From the NCBI RefSeq assembly GCF_951805225.1, contig NZ_OX638201.1, positions 3,658,001 to 3,722,000 of the forward strand: a stretch of DNA of 64,000 nt, written 5' to 3'. Below, piece by piece: positions 18,463 to 26,364 of this stretch (the first letter of the stretch is position 1; each line of letters begins with the position of its first letter). Source of the DNA: an uncultured Flavobacterium sp. GTDB lineage: Bacteria; Bacteroidota; Bacteroidia; Flavobacteriales; Flavobacteriaceae. The position numbers and the translations under genes were made by a program. The notes under the pieces are model-generated. The model saw only the letters and a list, made by a program, of their open reading frames with translations. It did not search any database and had not been told where the DNA came from.

Positions 18463-18675
18463 TTATAATTGAAACATTTTAGTAGCAACAGAAGTAGTTT
18501 TACCCGAAATAATCTCGGTAATTACTTTTCCTGTCGCCGGCGCAAAACTTAAAACCTTCTTGGTATATCCGGTTGCGAAAGTCAAATTTACAACTTTTTC
18601 CGTTCGCGAAATAATCGGCATAACAGAAGATTTAAAAGGCCACAATCCAAACCAGATTTCTAGTTCTTCGGGCAA
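18463..18675 (-). pseudogene. Remnant of an FAD-dependent amino-acid (D-hydroxyproline/D-amino-acid type) oxidase C-terminus
   Basis: About 70 codons without an ATG; an in-frame TAA lies directly before the TTG, and the next gene ends only 18 bases upstream. The translation keeps the outline of the DadA/glycine-oxidase C-terminus: EIWFGLWPFKSSVMPII aligns with the GLRP-TPD-LP-IG box, and FATGYTKKVLSFAPATGKVITEIISG aligns with the GH-G-T-APGTG-L--LI-G box. Several of the usual glycines and the proline-aspartate pair are changed. The FAD-binding N-terminus is absent. In hydroxyproline clusters such an oxidase sits beside a DHDPS-family deaminase and an AraC regulator, exactly the genes found next door. 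Confidence 0.75.
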
Positions 18676-18693
18676 TTAATATACTATTCTTGC

Positions 18694-19608
18694 TTATAAA
18701 TTTTTATAATCCGGTAATTCTGGTCTTGTTTCTAATGATCTGGCAATAATTCCTAAAACGTGTTCTCTCTCAGCTCCACGAAGCGGCAATCTTGGTGCAC
18801 GAACATTTTCTGTTCCAATTCCTGTTGCAACTTCAGCAAGCTTGATATTCTGAACTAAAAAAGCATTGATATCTAGTTCTAATAAAGGCAAAAACCATCT
18901 GTATATTTTTAGCGCTTCGTCAATTCGGCCCGCTTTTGCCAACTTGTAAATCGCAACAGTTTCTCTCGGGAAAGCATCTACTAAACCAGAAACCCATCCG
19001 TGAGATCCCATCAATAAACTTTCTAAAGCCAATGTATCAACTCCTGATAATATTTTCAATCTATCTCCAAAACGGTTGATCATTCTTGTTACATTCGAGA
19101 TATCTCTTGTCGATTCTTTTACAGCCTGAATGTTATCGAATTTCAGGATTTCTTCGAACATATCAAGTGTCACTTCAATTTTATAATCAATTGGATTATT
19201 GTAAACCATTATTGGAAGTGAAGTGTTTTTGGCGACTTCAGAGAAAAACGTTACAGTTTCAAAATCAGAAGCTTTGTAACGCATTGGAGGCAACATCATC
19301 AACCCTTTTGCTCCGTCTTGTTCTGCAATATTAGCGGCCAAAATTGCTCCTCGAGTAGTTTGTTCAGCAATATTCATGATCACAGGAACCTGATTGTTAA
19401 CCATGCTCACAGTACCTTTTACCAACTCTCTTTTTTCCTCTTCTAAAAGCGTACTTGCTTCTCCTAAAGTTCCTCCAAGTATGATTCCTTCAACACCTGC
19501 GTCTAGTTGTGCTTTTAAGTTTACTTCAAACATTCTGAAGTCTAATTTATCATCTGCAGTAAATTTTGTAGTTACCGCCGGCATAACGCCTTTCCATTGA
19601 ATACTCAT
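18694..19608 (-). CDS. Dihydrodipicolinate synthase family protein (possible 1-pyrroline-4-hydroxy-2-carboxylate deaminase)
   Basis: A 304-residue class I aldolase/lyase. I start at the internal Met (MSIQWKGVMPAVTTKF, 19608) because family members begin there; the upstream extension is short and atypical. Visible features are GGTLGEASTLLEEEK (the family G-x-x-GE loop, near residue 47), the catalytic-region tyrosine in MVYNNPIDY near 140, and the Schiff-base lysine in QAVKESTRD near 167. The real dapA would be expected elsewhere with other lysine genes. Divergence from an AraC regulator and the neighbouring oxidase remnant point to hydroxyproline catabolism, but the substrate cannot be read from sequence alone. 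Confidence 0.85.
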   Translation of the reverse strand: MSIQWKGVMPAVTTKFTADDKLDFRMFEVNLKAQLDAGVEGIILGGTLGEASTLLEEEKRELVKGTVSMVNNQVPVIMNIAEQTTRGAILAANIAEQDGAKGLMMLPPMRYKASDFETVTFFSEVAKNTSLPIMVYNNPIDYKIEVTLDMFEEILKFDNIQAVKESTRDISNVTRMINRFGDRLKILSGVDTLALESLLMGSHGWVSGLVDAFPRETVAIYKLAKAGRIDEALKIYRWFLPLLELDINAFLVQNIKLAEVATGIGTENVRAPRLPLRGAEREHVLGIIARSLETRPELPDYKNL

Positions 19609-19629
19609 AATATCGATTTTAATTAGGGG

Positions 19630-19637
19630 CAAAATTA
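19630..19637 (-). promoter_or_regulatory. Candidate -7 element TAATTTTG for the DHDPS-family gene
   Basis: The minus-strand octamer fits TAnnTTTG and lies 21 bases before the chosen ATG at 19608. This supports the shorter start, since the longer frame begins at or inside this element. Confidence 0.42.
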
Positions 19638-19756
19638 TTTATATTGAATAAAGCAATAGCGTTAAAAATTATCACAAAATAATACTATATTACCCTATAT
19701 AAGGTAGTTACGCAAAAAACTAACTAATATATTGCTATTTTTTTATCGAAATAAAA

Positions 19757-19764
19757 TATATTTG
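19757..19764 (+). promoter_or_regulatory. Candidate -7 element TATATTTG for the araC-type gene
   Basis: This matches TAnnTTTG 24 bases before the AraC ATG. With the minus-strand element at 19630-19637 it defines a divergent control region of about 180 bases, where an AraC regulator would be expected to bind. Confidence 0.4.
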
Positions 19765-19788
19765 ATATAACTATCTAACCAACCAACC

Positions 19789-20634
19789 ATGAAAGTTTTT
19801 CCATTTAAAATCCCTAAATCGGGAGAAGATCCGCTTATATATCAAGAAGATAGAGAAATTGTTTTCTATGACAAACTTCATCAACATGAAGAAATTCAAA
19901 TTAGTTTTATCGAGAAAGGCGAAGGCGCCTTTTTTGCTGGAGATACTATTTCGCACTACAACCAAGGCGACATATTAGTAATTGGCAGCAACTTGCCTCA
20001 TGTTTTTAGAAGTGAAGTGCACGAAAATGAAGCTTCAATAATGCTCACCTTATTTTTTACAACAAACTCATTTGGAAAGGATTTTTTCAATCTGAATACC
20101 TTCAAAAATATTCATCCTTTTCTCGAAAGCAGCAGAAACGGCTTCATCGTTCACAATGCTCCGAAGAAAATTACCAAGTCTTTTAAAAAGCTAAATAAAG
20201 CCGACAATTATCAACGTTTTATTCTGTTTTTGGAAATCCTAAAATGGCTTTCAAACAACGATAAAGAACAATTATCGAATCATTTATATGATAAAAAAAT
20301 CACCGATAATGAAGGTAAAAGAATGCAAACCGTTTTTGAACATGTAATGACTAACTTTAGCAAAAACATAAATTTAGACGAAATTGCCTCGATTGCAAAT
20401 ATGACCAAAAATGCGTTTTGCCGGTATTTTAAAGTCCGGACGAACAAGTCTTTTTTCCAGTTTTTAATAGAAGTGAGAATTGAGCATGCTTCAAAGCTAT
20501 TGGCAAATAACAGCGAACTTTCTGTTTTAGAAATTGCCGAATTATGTGGCTTTAATAACATCTCAAATTTCAACAGAAAATTTAAGGAGTTAAAACAAAC
20601 CTCTCCTTTACAATATCGAAAATTAAACTTGTAA
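19789..20634 (+). CDS. AraC-family transcriptional regulator
   Basis: A 281-residue regulator with an N-terminal cupin sensor (about residues 20-100, with HQHEEIQISFIEKGEGAFFAGD and NQGDILVIGSNLPHVFRSE) and a C-terminal double helix-turn-helix (about 180-280, with LDEIASIANMTKNAFCRYFK and LEIAELCGFNNISNFNRKFKE). It is divergent from the DHDPS-family gene and probably controls it and the downstream peptidase operon. AraC proteins of this kind often respond to a small metabolite bound by the cupin; here a hydroxyproline-derived compound is a reasonable guess from context only. Confidence 0.9.
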   Translation: MKVFPFKIPKSGEDPLIYQEDREIVFYDKLHQHEEIQISFIEKGEGAFFAGDTISHYNQGDILVIGSNLPHVFRSEVHENEASIMLTLFFTTNSFGKDFFNLNTFKNIHPFLESSRNGFIVHNAPKKITKSFKKLNKADNYQRFILFLEILKWLSNNDKEQLSNHLYDKKITDNEGKRMQTVFEHVMTNFSKNINLDEIASIANMTKNAFCRYFKVRTNKSFFQFLIEVRIEHASKLLANNSELSVLEIAELCGFNNISNFNRKFKELKQTSPLQYRKLNL

Positions 20635-20640
20635 TTGAGT

Positions 20641-20759
20641 TTTAACCGCAAAGTTTTTTTAAACCGCAAATTCGCAATGAAAGAAAAACGCAAAGTTCGC
20701 AAAGCTATATTTATAAACTTTGCGAACTTTGCGTAAACCTTTACACCTTTGCGGTAAAA
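20641..20759. repeat. Nested CGCAAAG hairpin, copy 3
   Basis: Outer arms TTTAACCGCAAAG (20641-20653) and CTTTGCGGTAAAA (20747-20759) enclose inner arms CGCAAAGTTCGCAAAG (20689-20704) and CTTTGCGAACTTTGCG (20718-20733). The inner arms are identical to those of the copy at 7658-7700. It lies between convergent genes. Confidence 0.87.
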
Positions 20760-20777
20760 AAACTTTTCGCTTAAAAT

Positions 20778-21824
20778 TTATTCAATAGAAAGTCTCGTCA
20801 TAATTGGGTAATGATCCGAGTTTTCGAAATCAGAAAAACTCTCGAATTGTTTAACTTTCATTTTACTATCTGTAAAAATGTAATCAATTCGGGCAGGATA
20901 ATAACGGAATTTATAAGTCGCTCCAAAACCTTCTCCGGCTTCTTCAAAAGCATCTTTTAATTTTCCTTTTATACTTCGATATACATATGAAAACGGACTA
21001 TTATTCATGTCTCCACAAATAATAATCGGGGTTTTACATTGTTTGATATTCTCCTTAAAGATTTGGGCTTGTTCTTGCTGTTGTCTAAATCCTTTACTGA
21101 TTCTGGTATAAATCAATTGCGATTTTTCCTGATTTACATTGTCTATATTATTTGAAATATCACTAACATCTGGCGAAATCTTGATCGACTGCAAGTGCAT
21201 ATTATAAACTCTGATAATATCTTTTCCGCGTTTTATATCAGCATAAATTACGTTGTTATCTGAATTTGGAAAAATGATATTTCCTTCATATAAAATTGGA
21301 AACTTGGAGAAAATTGCCTGACCAGTTTTGATTTTATTTCCTTCGATAAAAATATAACGATGCGGATATACTTTTAAATCAATATGAGCCGAGTTCGAAT
21401 ATTCCTGAATACAAAGAATATCCGGGTCTTTTTCGTCAATAAAAGCTTTAATGTTTGATGGAATATCATCACGATCCAACCATTTAAAAACATTAAAAAG
21501 TCGAACATTATAACTCATTACAGAAAAATCTCTTTCATCTGCTACATATTCTTTGGTTGAGAATTTATAGAACTTACTGATAAAGGTGATTCCGGTTAAC
21601 AAAACTAAACCAGACAAAATAAGTCGCTTTTTAAACTGAATTGCCCAGTAAACAAAGAACAATCCGTTTAGGACAAAAAAAGCTGGCATAAACAAGGTAA
21701 GCACCGATAAAAGCGGAAAACTTTTAGGTGCTAAAAATGGTAAAATATAGATGCTAAATGTCAGTACAGTCAGAACTATATTCAAAAAGAACATTATTTT
21801 ATTAAACCACGAAAGGTTTTTCAT
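20778..21824 (-). CDS. Membrane-anchored endonuclease/exonuclease/phosphatase family protein
   Basis: A 348-residue protein with three N-terminal hydrophobic segments (about residues 8-30, 35-60, 67-85) and a metal-dependent hydrolase domain of the EEP/DNase I-like fold. Visible fold motifs are MSYNVRLFN (about 103), ILCIQEY (136), YNMHLQSIK (208), IICGDMNNSPFS (270) and the final DHYPIMTRLS. The catalytic Asp-Asn and His pair are present. Substrates in this fold range from nucleic acids to phospholipids and inositol phosphates, so the target is unknown; topology places the domain in the periplasm if the three segments all cross. It follows the rhomboid gene by 18 bases in a mutL-led row. Confidence 0.87.
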   Translation of the reverse strand: MKNLSWFNKIMFFLNIVLTVLTFSIYILPFLAPKSFPLLSVLTLFMPAFFVLNGLFFVYWAIQFKKRLILSGLVLLTGITFISKFYKFSTKEYVADERDFSVMSYNVRLFNVFKWLDRDDIPSNIKAFIDEKDPDILCIQEYSNSAHIDLKVYPHRYIFIEGNKIKTGQAIFSKFPILYEGNIIFPNSDNNVIYADIKRGKDIIRVYNMHLQSIKISPDVSDISNNIDNVNQEKSQLIYTRISKGFRQQQEQAQIFKENIKQCKTPIIICGDMNNSPFSYVYRSIKGKLKDAFEEAGEGFGATYKFRYYPARIDYIFTDSKMKVKQFESFSDFENSDHYPIMTRLSIE

Positions 21825-21842
21825 ATTTGTTTGCTAAAAGGA

Positions 21843-22703
21843 TTATTTTCCAGCTTTAAATAAAAACTCTTTTTCTTCTTTTGTCAGACAATCATAACCG
21901 GACTGGCTAATCTTATCTAAAATTTCGTCGATTTGTTGCTGCGTTTTGTCTTTCGTAACAATTCGGGACGTCACTTTTTCTGTAGGTTTTTTGTAATTTT
22001 TATGAACTTTTGTGAATGGGGTCGATGGGGATTTTCTAAATAGATTCGCGAAGAAATCAAGCGTTTTGGAAATAATAATGCTCAAATCTGTTCCGTTTTG
22101 AAGCAACTTTATATAAATAAATCCAAAAATTGCGCCGGCCAAATGCGAAATATGTCCGCCGGTATTATCCAAACGAAACTGCATTAGATCTAAAATCAAA
22201 ATTACAGCCGTAATATGCCAAAGCTTAACATTTCCAAAAAACATTAAACGTACATTCATCAAAGGCTGATAAGTTGTTGTTGCAACCAAAATTGCCATAA
22301 TAGCAGCAGAAGCACCAACGATAGAACCAGCAAAATTCAGAAAGTAAAAACTTAAAGCAAAAGCAACTCCGGAGAAAATAGCACCTAAAATGTACAATCC
22401 TAAATATTGCTTTTGAGTAAAGAATGTCAAAAATAAATTACTGGCAAAATTTAAAACCAACATATTAAATAACAAATGGAAAAATCCATCATGAAAGAAT
22501 GCATACGTTAAAAATGTCCAGGGTCTAAATAAGAAAACTTGAGGATCTGACGATAATGCCAACCAGTTTGGAAAAGCAAATATACCGATAGAAAATTGGT
22601 AAAACACTAACGAAATCAAGAAACAAGCAATGTTCCAGTAAATAAGACGCATTGCGATTCCTCCTAATTTATATTGTAGTTTTAAATCGTCAAGAATATT
22701 CAT
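21843..22703 (-). CDS. Rhomboid family intramembrane serine protease (second of tandem pair)
   Basis: A 286-residue membrane protein with about six core helices. The rhomboid signatures are present: FHDGFFHLLFNMLVLNF (the HxxxN helix), the nucleophile region SIVGASAAIMAI (GAS rather than the common GxSG, with Ala after Ser), and the catalytic histidine in GHISHLAGAIFGF. A soluble basic C-terminal tail of about 70 residues follows. It sits 44 bases after another rhomboid gene, suggesting duplication and divergence. Cleavage of membrane proteins is the family activity; substrates here are unknown. Confidence 0.9.
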   Translation of the reverse strand: MNILDDLKLQYKLGGIAMRLIYWNIACFLISLVFYQFSIGIFAFPNWLALSSDPQVFLFRPWTFLTYAFFHDGFFHLLFNMLVLNFASNLFLTFFTQKQYLGLYILGAIFSGVAFALSFYFLNFAGSIVGASAAIMAILVATTTYQPLMNVRLMFFGNVKLWHITAVILILDLMQFRLDNTGGHISHLAGAIFGFIYIKLLQNGTDLSIIISKTLDFFANLFRKSPSTPFTKVHKNYKKPTEKVTSRIVTKDKTQQQIDEILDKISQSGYDCLTKEEKEFLFKAGK

Positions 22704-22747
22704 AAAAGCTTTTCTTTAGTTTCTATTTTTTATATTAAAGTTAAAAA

Positions 22748-23560
22748 TTAATTCCAACGATTTTGATTAAACTGATTTTTTTTCCAGTACCACATCATGA
22801 AATACCCAACTACTGCACCTCCAATATGTGCGAAATGAGCAATCCCAGTACCTCCTCCTCCAAATATGGAATCTCCTTTTAAACCTAAAAATAAATCTAC
22901 TGCGATAATACCCGGAACAAAATATTTAGCTTTGATAGGAACTGGTATAAACATTAAAGCTAATTCCGCATTTGGAAACATAAAAGCAAAAGCTACCAAA
23001 AGTCCATAAATAGCACCTGATGCTCCTACCATTGGAACCTGAGTAATTACAGAAGCATCAAACAATCCTTTAAATCCAGCCTCATCAAGATTTGTCTTTC
23101 CAGCCTTCTCTAATATTGGTTTGATTTGTTCAAAAAATAAATCAGATCTAAAACCTACGCCATCACTAAAATTCACATTTAATATTTGATGTAAAGTTGC
23201 ATCCGATAAACCTAAACTTTTTACTGGTTCCAACGCTGACTGAAACTGTAAATAATTCACACCTATTTGCAATAAAGCAGCACCTAAACCACAAGAAATA
23301 TAAAAGAAAATAAATTTTTTACCGCCCCAAAAATGCTCTAAAGCAGATCCAAACGAAACCATAGCTATCATATTGAAAGCAATATGCAAAATACCTCCAT
23401 GCATAAACATATGCGTTAAAGGCTGCCATAATCTAAAAAAGTCGCTTTCAGGAAAAAAAAGTGCAAAAAATTGCTCTGAAACTGGTACCAATTGAGAACC
23501 AATAAAAAATATAATATTAATTATCAATAATTGTTTTACTACGGGAGTTATGTTCATCAT
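22748..23560 (-). CDS. Rhomboid family intramembrane serine protease (first of tandem pair)
   Basis: A 270-residue rhomboid with intact motifs: MFMHGGILHIAFNMIAMVSF, the nucleophile serine in VGASGAIYG (near residue 180) and histidine in AHFAHIGGAVVGY near 245. A loop of about 60 residues between helices 3 and 4 is longer than in E. coli GlpG. The first ATG overlaps the mutL stop (ATGA at 23557-23560), and a second ATG follows directly, so either Met could be used. Translational coupling to mutL is likely, though a functional tie between them is not evident. Confidence 0.93.
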   Translation of the reverse strand: MMNITPVVKQLLIINIIFFIGSQLVPVSEQFFALFFPESDFFRLWQPLTHMFMHGGILHIAFNMIAMVSFGSALEHFWGGKKFIFFYISCGLGAALLQIGVNYLQFQSALEPVKSLGLSDATLHQILNVNFSDGVGFRSDLFFEQIKPILEKAGKTNLDEAGFKGLFDASVITQVPMVGASGAIYGLLVAFAFMFPNAELALMFIPVPIKAKYFVPGIIAVDLFLGLKGDSIFGGGGTGIAHFAHIGGAVVGYFMMWYWKKNQFNQNRWN

Positions 23561-25488
23561 AAGGCAAACTTTTTATCTATATCTTCAACACGCATGGTGA
23601 TGAATGTAGGTTTTTGAAAAGGTGAAATATTTGGATCTTTACAGGCAAACAATCCGTTTACCAAATTATCTTGCTCTTTTTCGGTTAAATAAGATCCGGT
23701 TTTAACCGCTAAACTCTTCGCCATAGATTTTGCAATCGTATCATTCTGACTGTAACTATTAGCCGGAATTCCGTCTTGCAAATCACTTAATAATTGTTCT
23801 ATTACCAATGAAACTTCGCTTTCTGTAATATTTACAGGAATTCCCGAAATCACAATATGATCTGTTTGAGCTTCATCAAAAACAAAACCTGTTGTTTCAA
23901 GCGAAGGTTTCAACTCTTCGATTAATTCCATTTCGCCTGACGAATAAAACAAATTTAGCGGAAACAATAATTGCTGACTTGATGCTTGATTAACGGTCAT
24001 ATTCAACAAAAATTGCTCGTATAAAATACGTTGATGCGCACGTTGCTGATCAACAATAACCATTCCTGATTTTATCGGCGAAACTATATATTTTTTATGA
24101 ATTTGATACGTTCCCTGAGTTGCTTGTTCTATCTCATCATCATTAAAAAGTGACGAAGTAACTTCTTCATTTTCGAATGTAAAAGGCGAACTTTCGATAC
24201 TTTCTGTTTCTAATCCTACATACAAACTTTCCCAGCTTGCCGTTGGTTCTACTCGTTTAGAATATCCTCCTGAATAGGAATTAGAATTTGATCCGGAACT
24301 ATAGCTCGAACCGGAACTTGATCCAGATCCTGAACCGGAACCTGAACTTGATTTAGAATAATGCTGATTTGTTTTATCATCCGTAAACGGGTTAAAAGTG
24401 CCATCAACCTGAATTGTTGGTGTTTCGGCTTCTAAATCTTTATAATGATACGGTGTATCTAAATTTGCATCGCGATCAAAATCTAAAACCGGCGCAACAT
24501 TAAACTGTCCTAAACTATGTTTTATCGAAGCTCTTAAAATAGCGTATAATGCCTGTTCATCATCAAACTTAATTTCTGTTTTAGTTGGATGAATATTGAT
24601 ATCAATTGTGTTTGGCGGAACTTGCAAATACAAGAAATAACTTGGCTGAGAACCGTCTTTCAAAAGTCCATCATAAGCTGCCATTACTGCGTGATGCAAA
24701 TAACCGCTTTTAATAAAACGATCGTTTACAAAAAAGAATTGTTCGCCTCGGCTTTTCTTAGCAAATTCAGGTTTGCAAACAAATCCCTGAACGTTTATAA
24801 TTTCTGTATCTTCATTAACTGGAACTAGTTTCTCATTGGTTTTACCCGACATTATCCCAACAATTCGTTGACGATAACCTGCTGCCGGCAAATTATACAT
24901 TTCGCTTCCGTTATGATAAAATGTAAAATGAATATTTGGATGCGCCAAAGCTACTCGCTGAAATTCATCCATAACATGACGAAATTCAACTGTATCTGAT
25001 TTTAAGAAGTTACGACGTGCCGGAATATTAAAAAATAAATTTTTAACCGCAAATGAGGTTCCTTTAGGTAAAACAGCAACTTCCTGCGAAACAAATTTAC
25101 TTCCTTCGATTATAATATGAGTCCCAAGTTCGTCCTGATCTTGTTTGGTTTTCATTTCCATGTGCGCAATTGCGGCAATAGAAGCCAATGCTTCTCCACG
25201 AAAACCTTTGGTAGCAAGTGAAAATAAATCTTCGGCCTGACGTATTTTTGAAGTTGCGTGGCGCTCAAAACACAAACGAGCGTCGGTAACATTCATTCCC
25301 ATACCATTATCGATCACCTGAACCAATGATTTTCCAGCGTCTTTAATGATCAATTTAATATCAGTTGCTTTTGCATCAACAGCATTTTCTAATAGCTCTT
25401 TTACAACTGAAGCTGGTCTTTGAACCACTTCTCCAGCAGCAATTTGATTAGCAACGTGATCAGGAAGTAATTGAATTATACTCGACAT
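23557..25488 (-). CDS. mutL: DNA mismatch repair protein MutL
   Basis: A 643-residue GHKL ATPase that links mismatch recognition by MutS to downstream repair. The N-terminal ATPase has VVKELLENAVDAKAT (catalytic Glu), VIDNGMGM, and RGEALASIAAIA within the first 110 residues. A transducer domain runs to about 330. A linker near residues 376-412 is made almost only of Ser, Gly, Tyr and Asn. The C-terminal dimerisation domain has VIVDQQRAHQRILYE where endonuclease-type MutLs have DQHAxxExxxxE, and NISPFQKPTF where they have a Cys-Pro-His-Gly-Arg-Pro box, so nicking activity looks unlikely. It heads a row with two rhomboids and an EEP protein. Confidence 0.95.
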   Translation of the reverse strand: MSSIIQLLPDHVANQIAAGEVVQRPASVVKELLENAVDAKATDIKLIIKDAGKSLVQVIDNGMGMNVTDARLCFERHATSKIRQAEDLFSLATKGFRGEALASIAAIAHMEMKTKQDQDELGTHIIIEGSKFVSQEVAVLPKGTSFAVKNLFFNIPARRNFLKSDTVEFRHVMDEFQRVALAHPNIHFTFYHNGSEMYNLPAAGYRQRIVGIMSGKTNEKLVPVNEDTEIINVQGFVCKPEFAKKSRGEQFFFVNDRFIKSGYLHHAVMAAYDGLLKDGSQPSYFLYLQVPPNTIDINIHPTKTEIKFDDEQALYAILRASIKHSLGQFNVAPVLDFDRDANLDTPYHYKDLEAETPTIQVDGTFNPFTDDKTNQHYSKSSSGSGSGSGSSSGSSYSSGSNSNSYSGGYSKRVEPTASWESLYVGLETESIESSPFTFENEEVTSSLFNDDEIEQATQGTYQIHKKYIVSPIKSGMVIVDQQRAHQRILYEQFLLNMTVNQASSQQLLFPLNLFYSSGEMELIEELKPSLETTGFVFDEAQTDHIVISGIPVNITESEVSLVIEQLLSDLQDGIPANSYSQNDTIAKSMAKSLAVKTGSYLTEKEQDNLVNGLFACKDPNISPFQKPTFITMRVEDIDKKFAL

Positions 25489-25653
25489 TAAAAAATTTGG
25501 GTTAAAGGTTGTTCCTGAATTTTAACAAGATTTTATCTGTAAAAATCTCAGGATAATATTATTAATTTATTCATGATTTTTAAAAACCATGGTGTACAAA
25601 TTTAATGAATTTCTGTTGGGTTTTAGAATAACAGCTATCATAAAAAAAACAAA

Positions 25654-25687
25654 AAAACCTATACTATTTTTACACAGTATAGGTTTT
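25654..25687 (-). terminator. Intrinsic terminator downstream of ribH
   Basis: A 12-bp perfect stem AAAACCTATACT / AGTATAGGTTTT around a 10-base loop, 23 bases past the ribH stop. A- and T-rich flanks on both sides allow function in either direction. Confidence 0.85.
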
Positions 25688-25710
25688 AGTATTTTTAAAA
25701 CATTTGTGTT

Positions 25711-26283
25711 TTATTCGTTCTCGATTTTTCTTGGTTTATCTTCGATTTGAAGCGCACCTGTAGACAATAATGGTTGGTGAAACGGATGTGACATTGAAGC
25801 TTGTTGACGAATATATGCCATTTTTATAGCTGCAATTGCCGCCTCGGTTCCTTTGTTTCCGTGAATTCCTCCACTTCTGTCAATAGATTGTTGCATGTTA
25901 TTATCTGTTAAAACACAAAAAATAACCGGAATATCAGTTTGAACATTCAAATCTTTAATTCCTTGCGTTACACCTTCGCACACAAAATCAAAATGTTTAG
26001 TTTCTCCTTGAATTACACATCCAATTACAATAACTGCATCTACATTTTGCGTTTGCAACATTTTCTTTGCTCCGTAAATCAGCTCAAAACTTCCCGGAAC
26101 ATTCCAACGAATAATTTGTTGCTGTGGTACATCGCAATCAACTAAGGCATCAAAAGCGCCATTATAAAGTCCTTCTGTTATGGTTTCGTTCCACTCAGAA
26201 ACAACAATCCCAAATCGAAAGTCTTTCGCATTTGGGATCGTGTTTTTATCGTATTCTGATAAGTTTTTATTTTCAGTAGCCAT
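25711..26283 (-). CDS. ribH: 6,7-dimethyl-8-ribityllumazine synthase
   Basis: This 190-residue enzyme condenses 5-amino-6-ribitylaminouracil with dihydroxybutanone phosphate in riboflavin synthesis. Motifs visible are the substrate loop VSEWNETITEGLYNGA near residue 30, RWNVPGSFELIYGAKKM near 70, VIVIGCVIQGETKHFDFVCEG near 97 with the catalytic-region histidine, and FCVLTDNNMQQSIDRSGG near 138. A 30-residue C-terminal extension (SMSHPFHQPLL to RKIENE) goes beyond the usual core of about 155. It lies 81 bases after a TPR gene with a hairpin in between. Confidence 0.96.
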   Translation of the reverse strand: MATENKNLSEYDKNTIPNAKDFRFGIVVSEWNETITEGLYNGAFDALVDCDVPQQQIIRWNVPGSFELIYGAKKMLQTQNVDAVIVIGCVIQGETKHFDFVCEGVTQGIKDLNVQTDIPVIFCVLTDNNMQQSIDRSGGIHGNKGTEAAIAAIKMAYIRQQASMSHPFHQPLLSTGALQIEDKPRKIENE

Positions 26284-26305
26284 CAGTGATATTTTAAATT
26301 TTTGA

Positions 26306-26361
26306 TTTTAGAATTTAGATTCTTAAATACAAATCTACAATCTTAAATCTAAAGTCTAAAA
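26306..26361 (-). repeat. TTTTAGA/TCTAAAA inverted repeat between the TPR gene and ribH
   Basis: TTTTAGAATTTAGATT (26306-26321) faces AATCTAAAGTCTAAAA (26346-26361) with 15 of 16 pairing. Immediately past the TPR stop, it may act as a terminator or attenuator before ribH. Confidence 0.6.
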
Positions 26362-26364
26362 TTT

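Noticed and set aside
20280..20702. 140-codon minus-strand frame overlapping the AraC gene
   Set aside because: It is antisense to the helix-turn-helix domain and runs into the repeat at 20641.
24290..24362. Possible frameshift or sequencing error in mutL, from the Ser-Gly-rich low-complexity stretch
   Set aside because: The frame stays open on both sides and conserved domains flank it, so it is a disordered linker.
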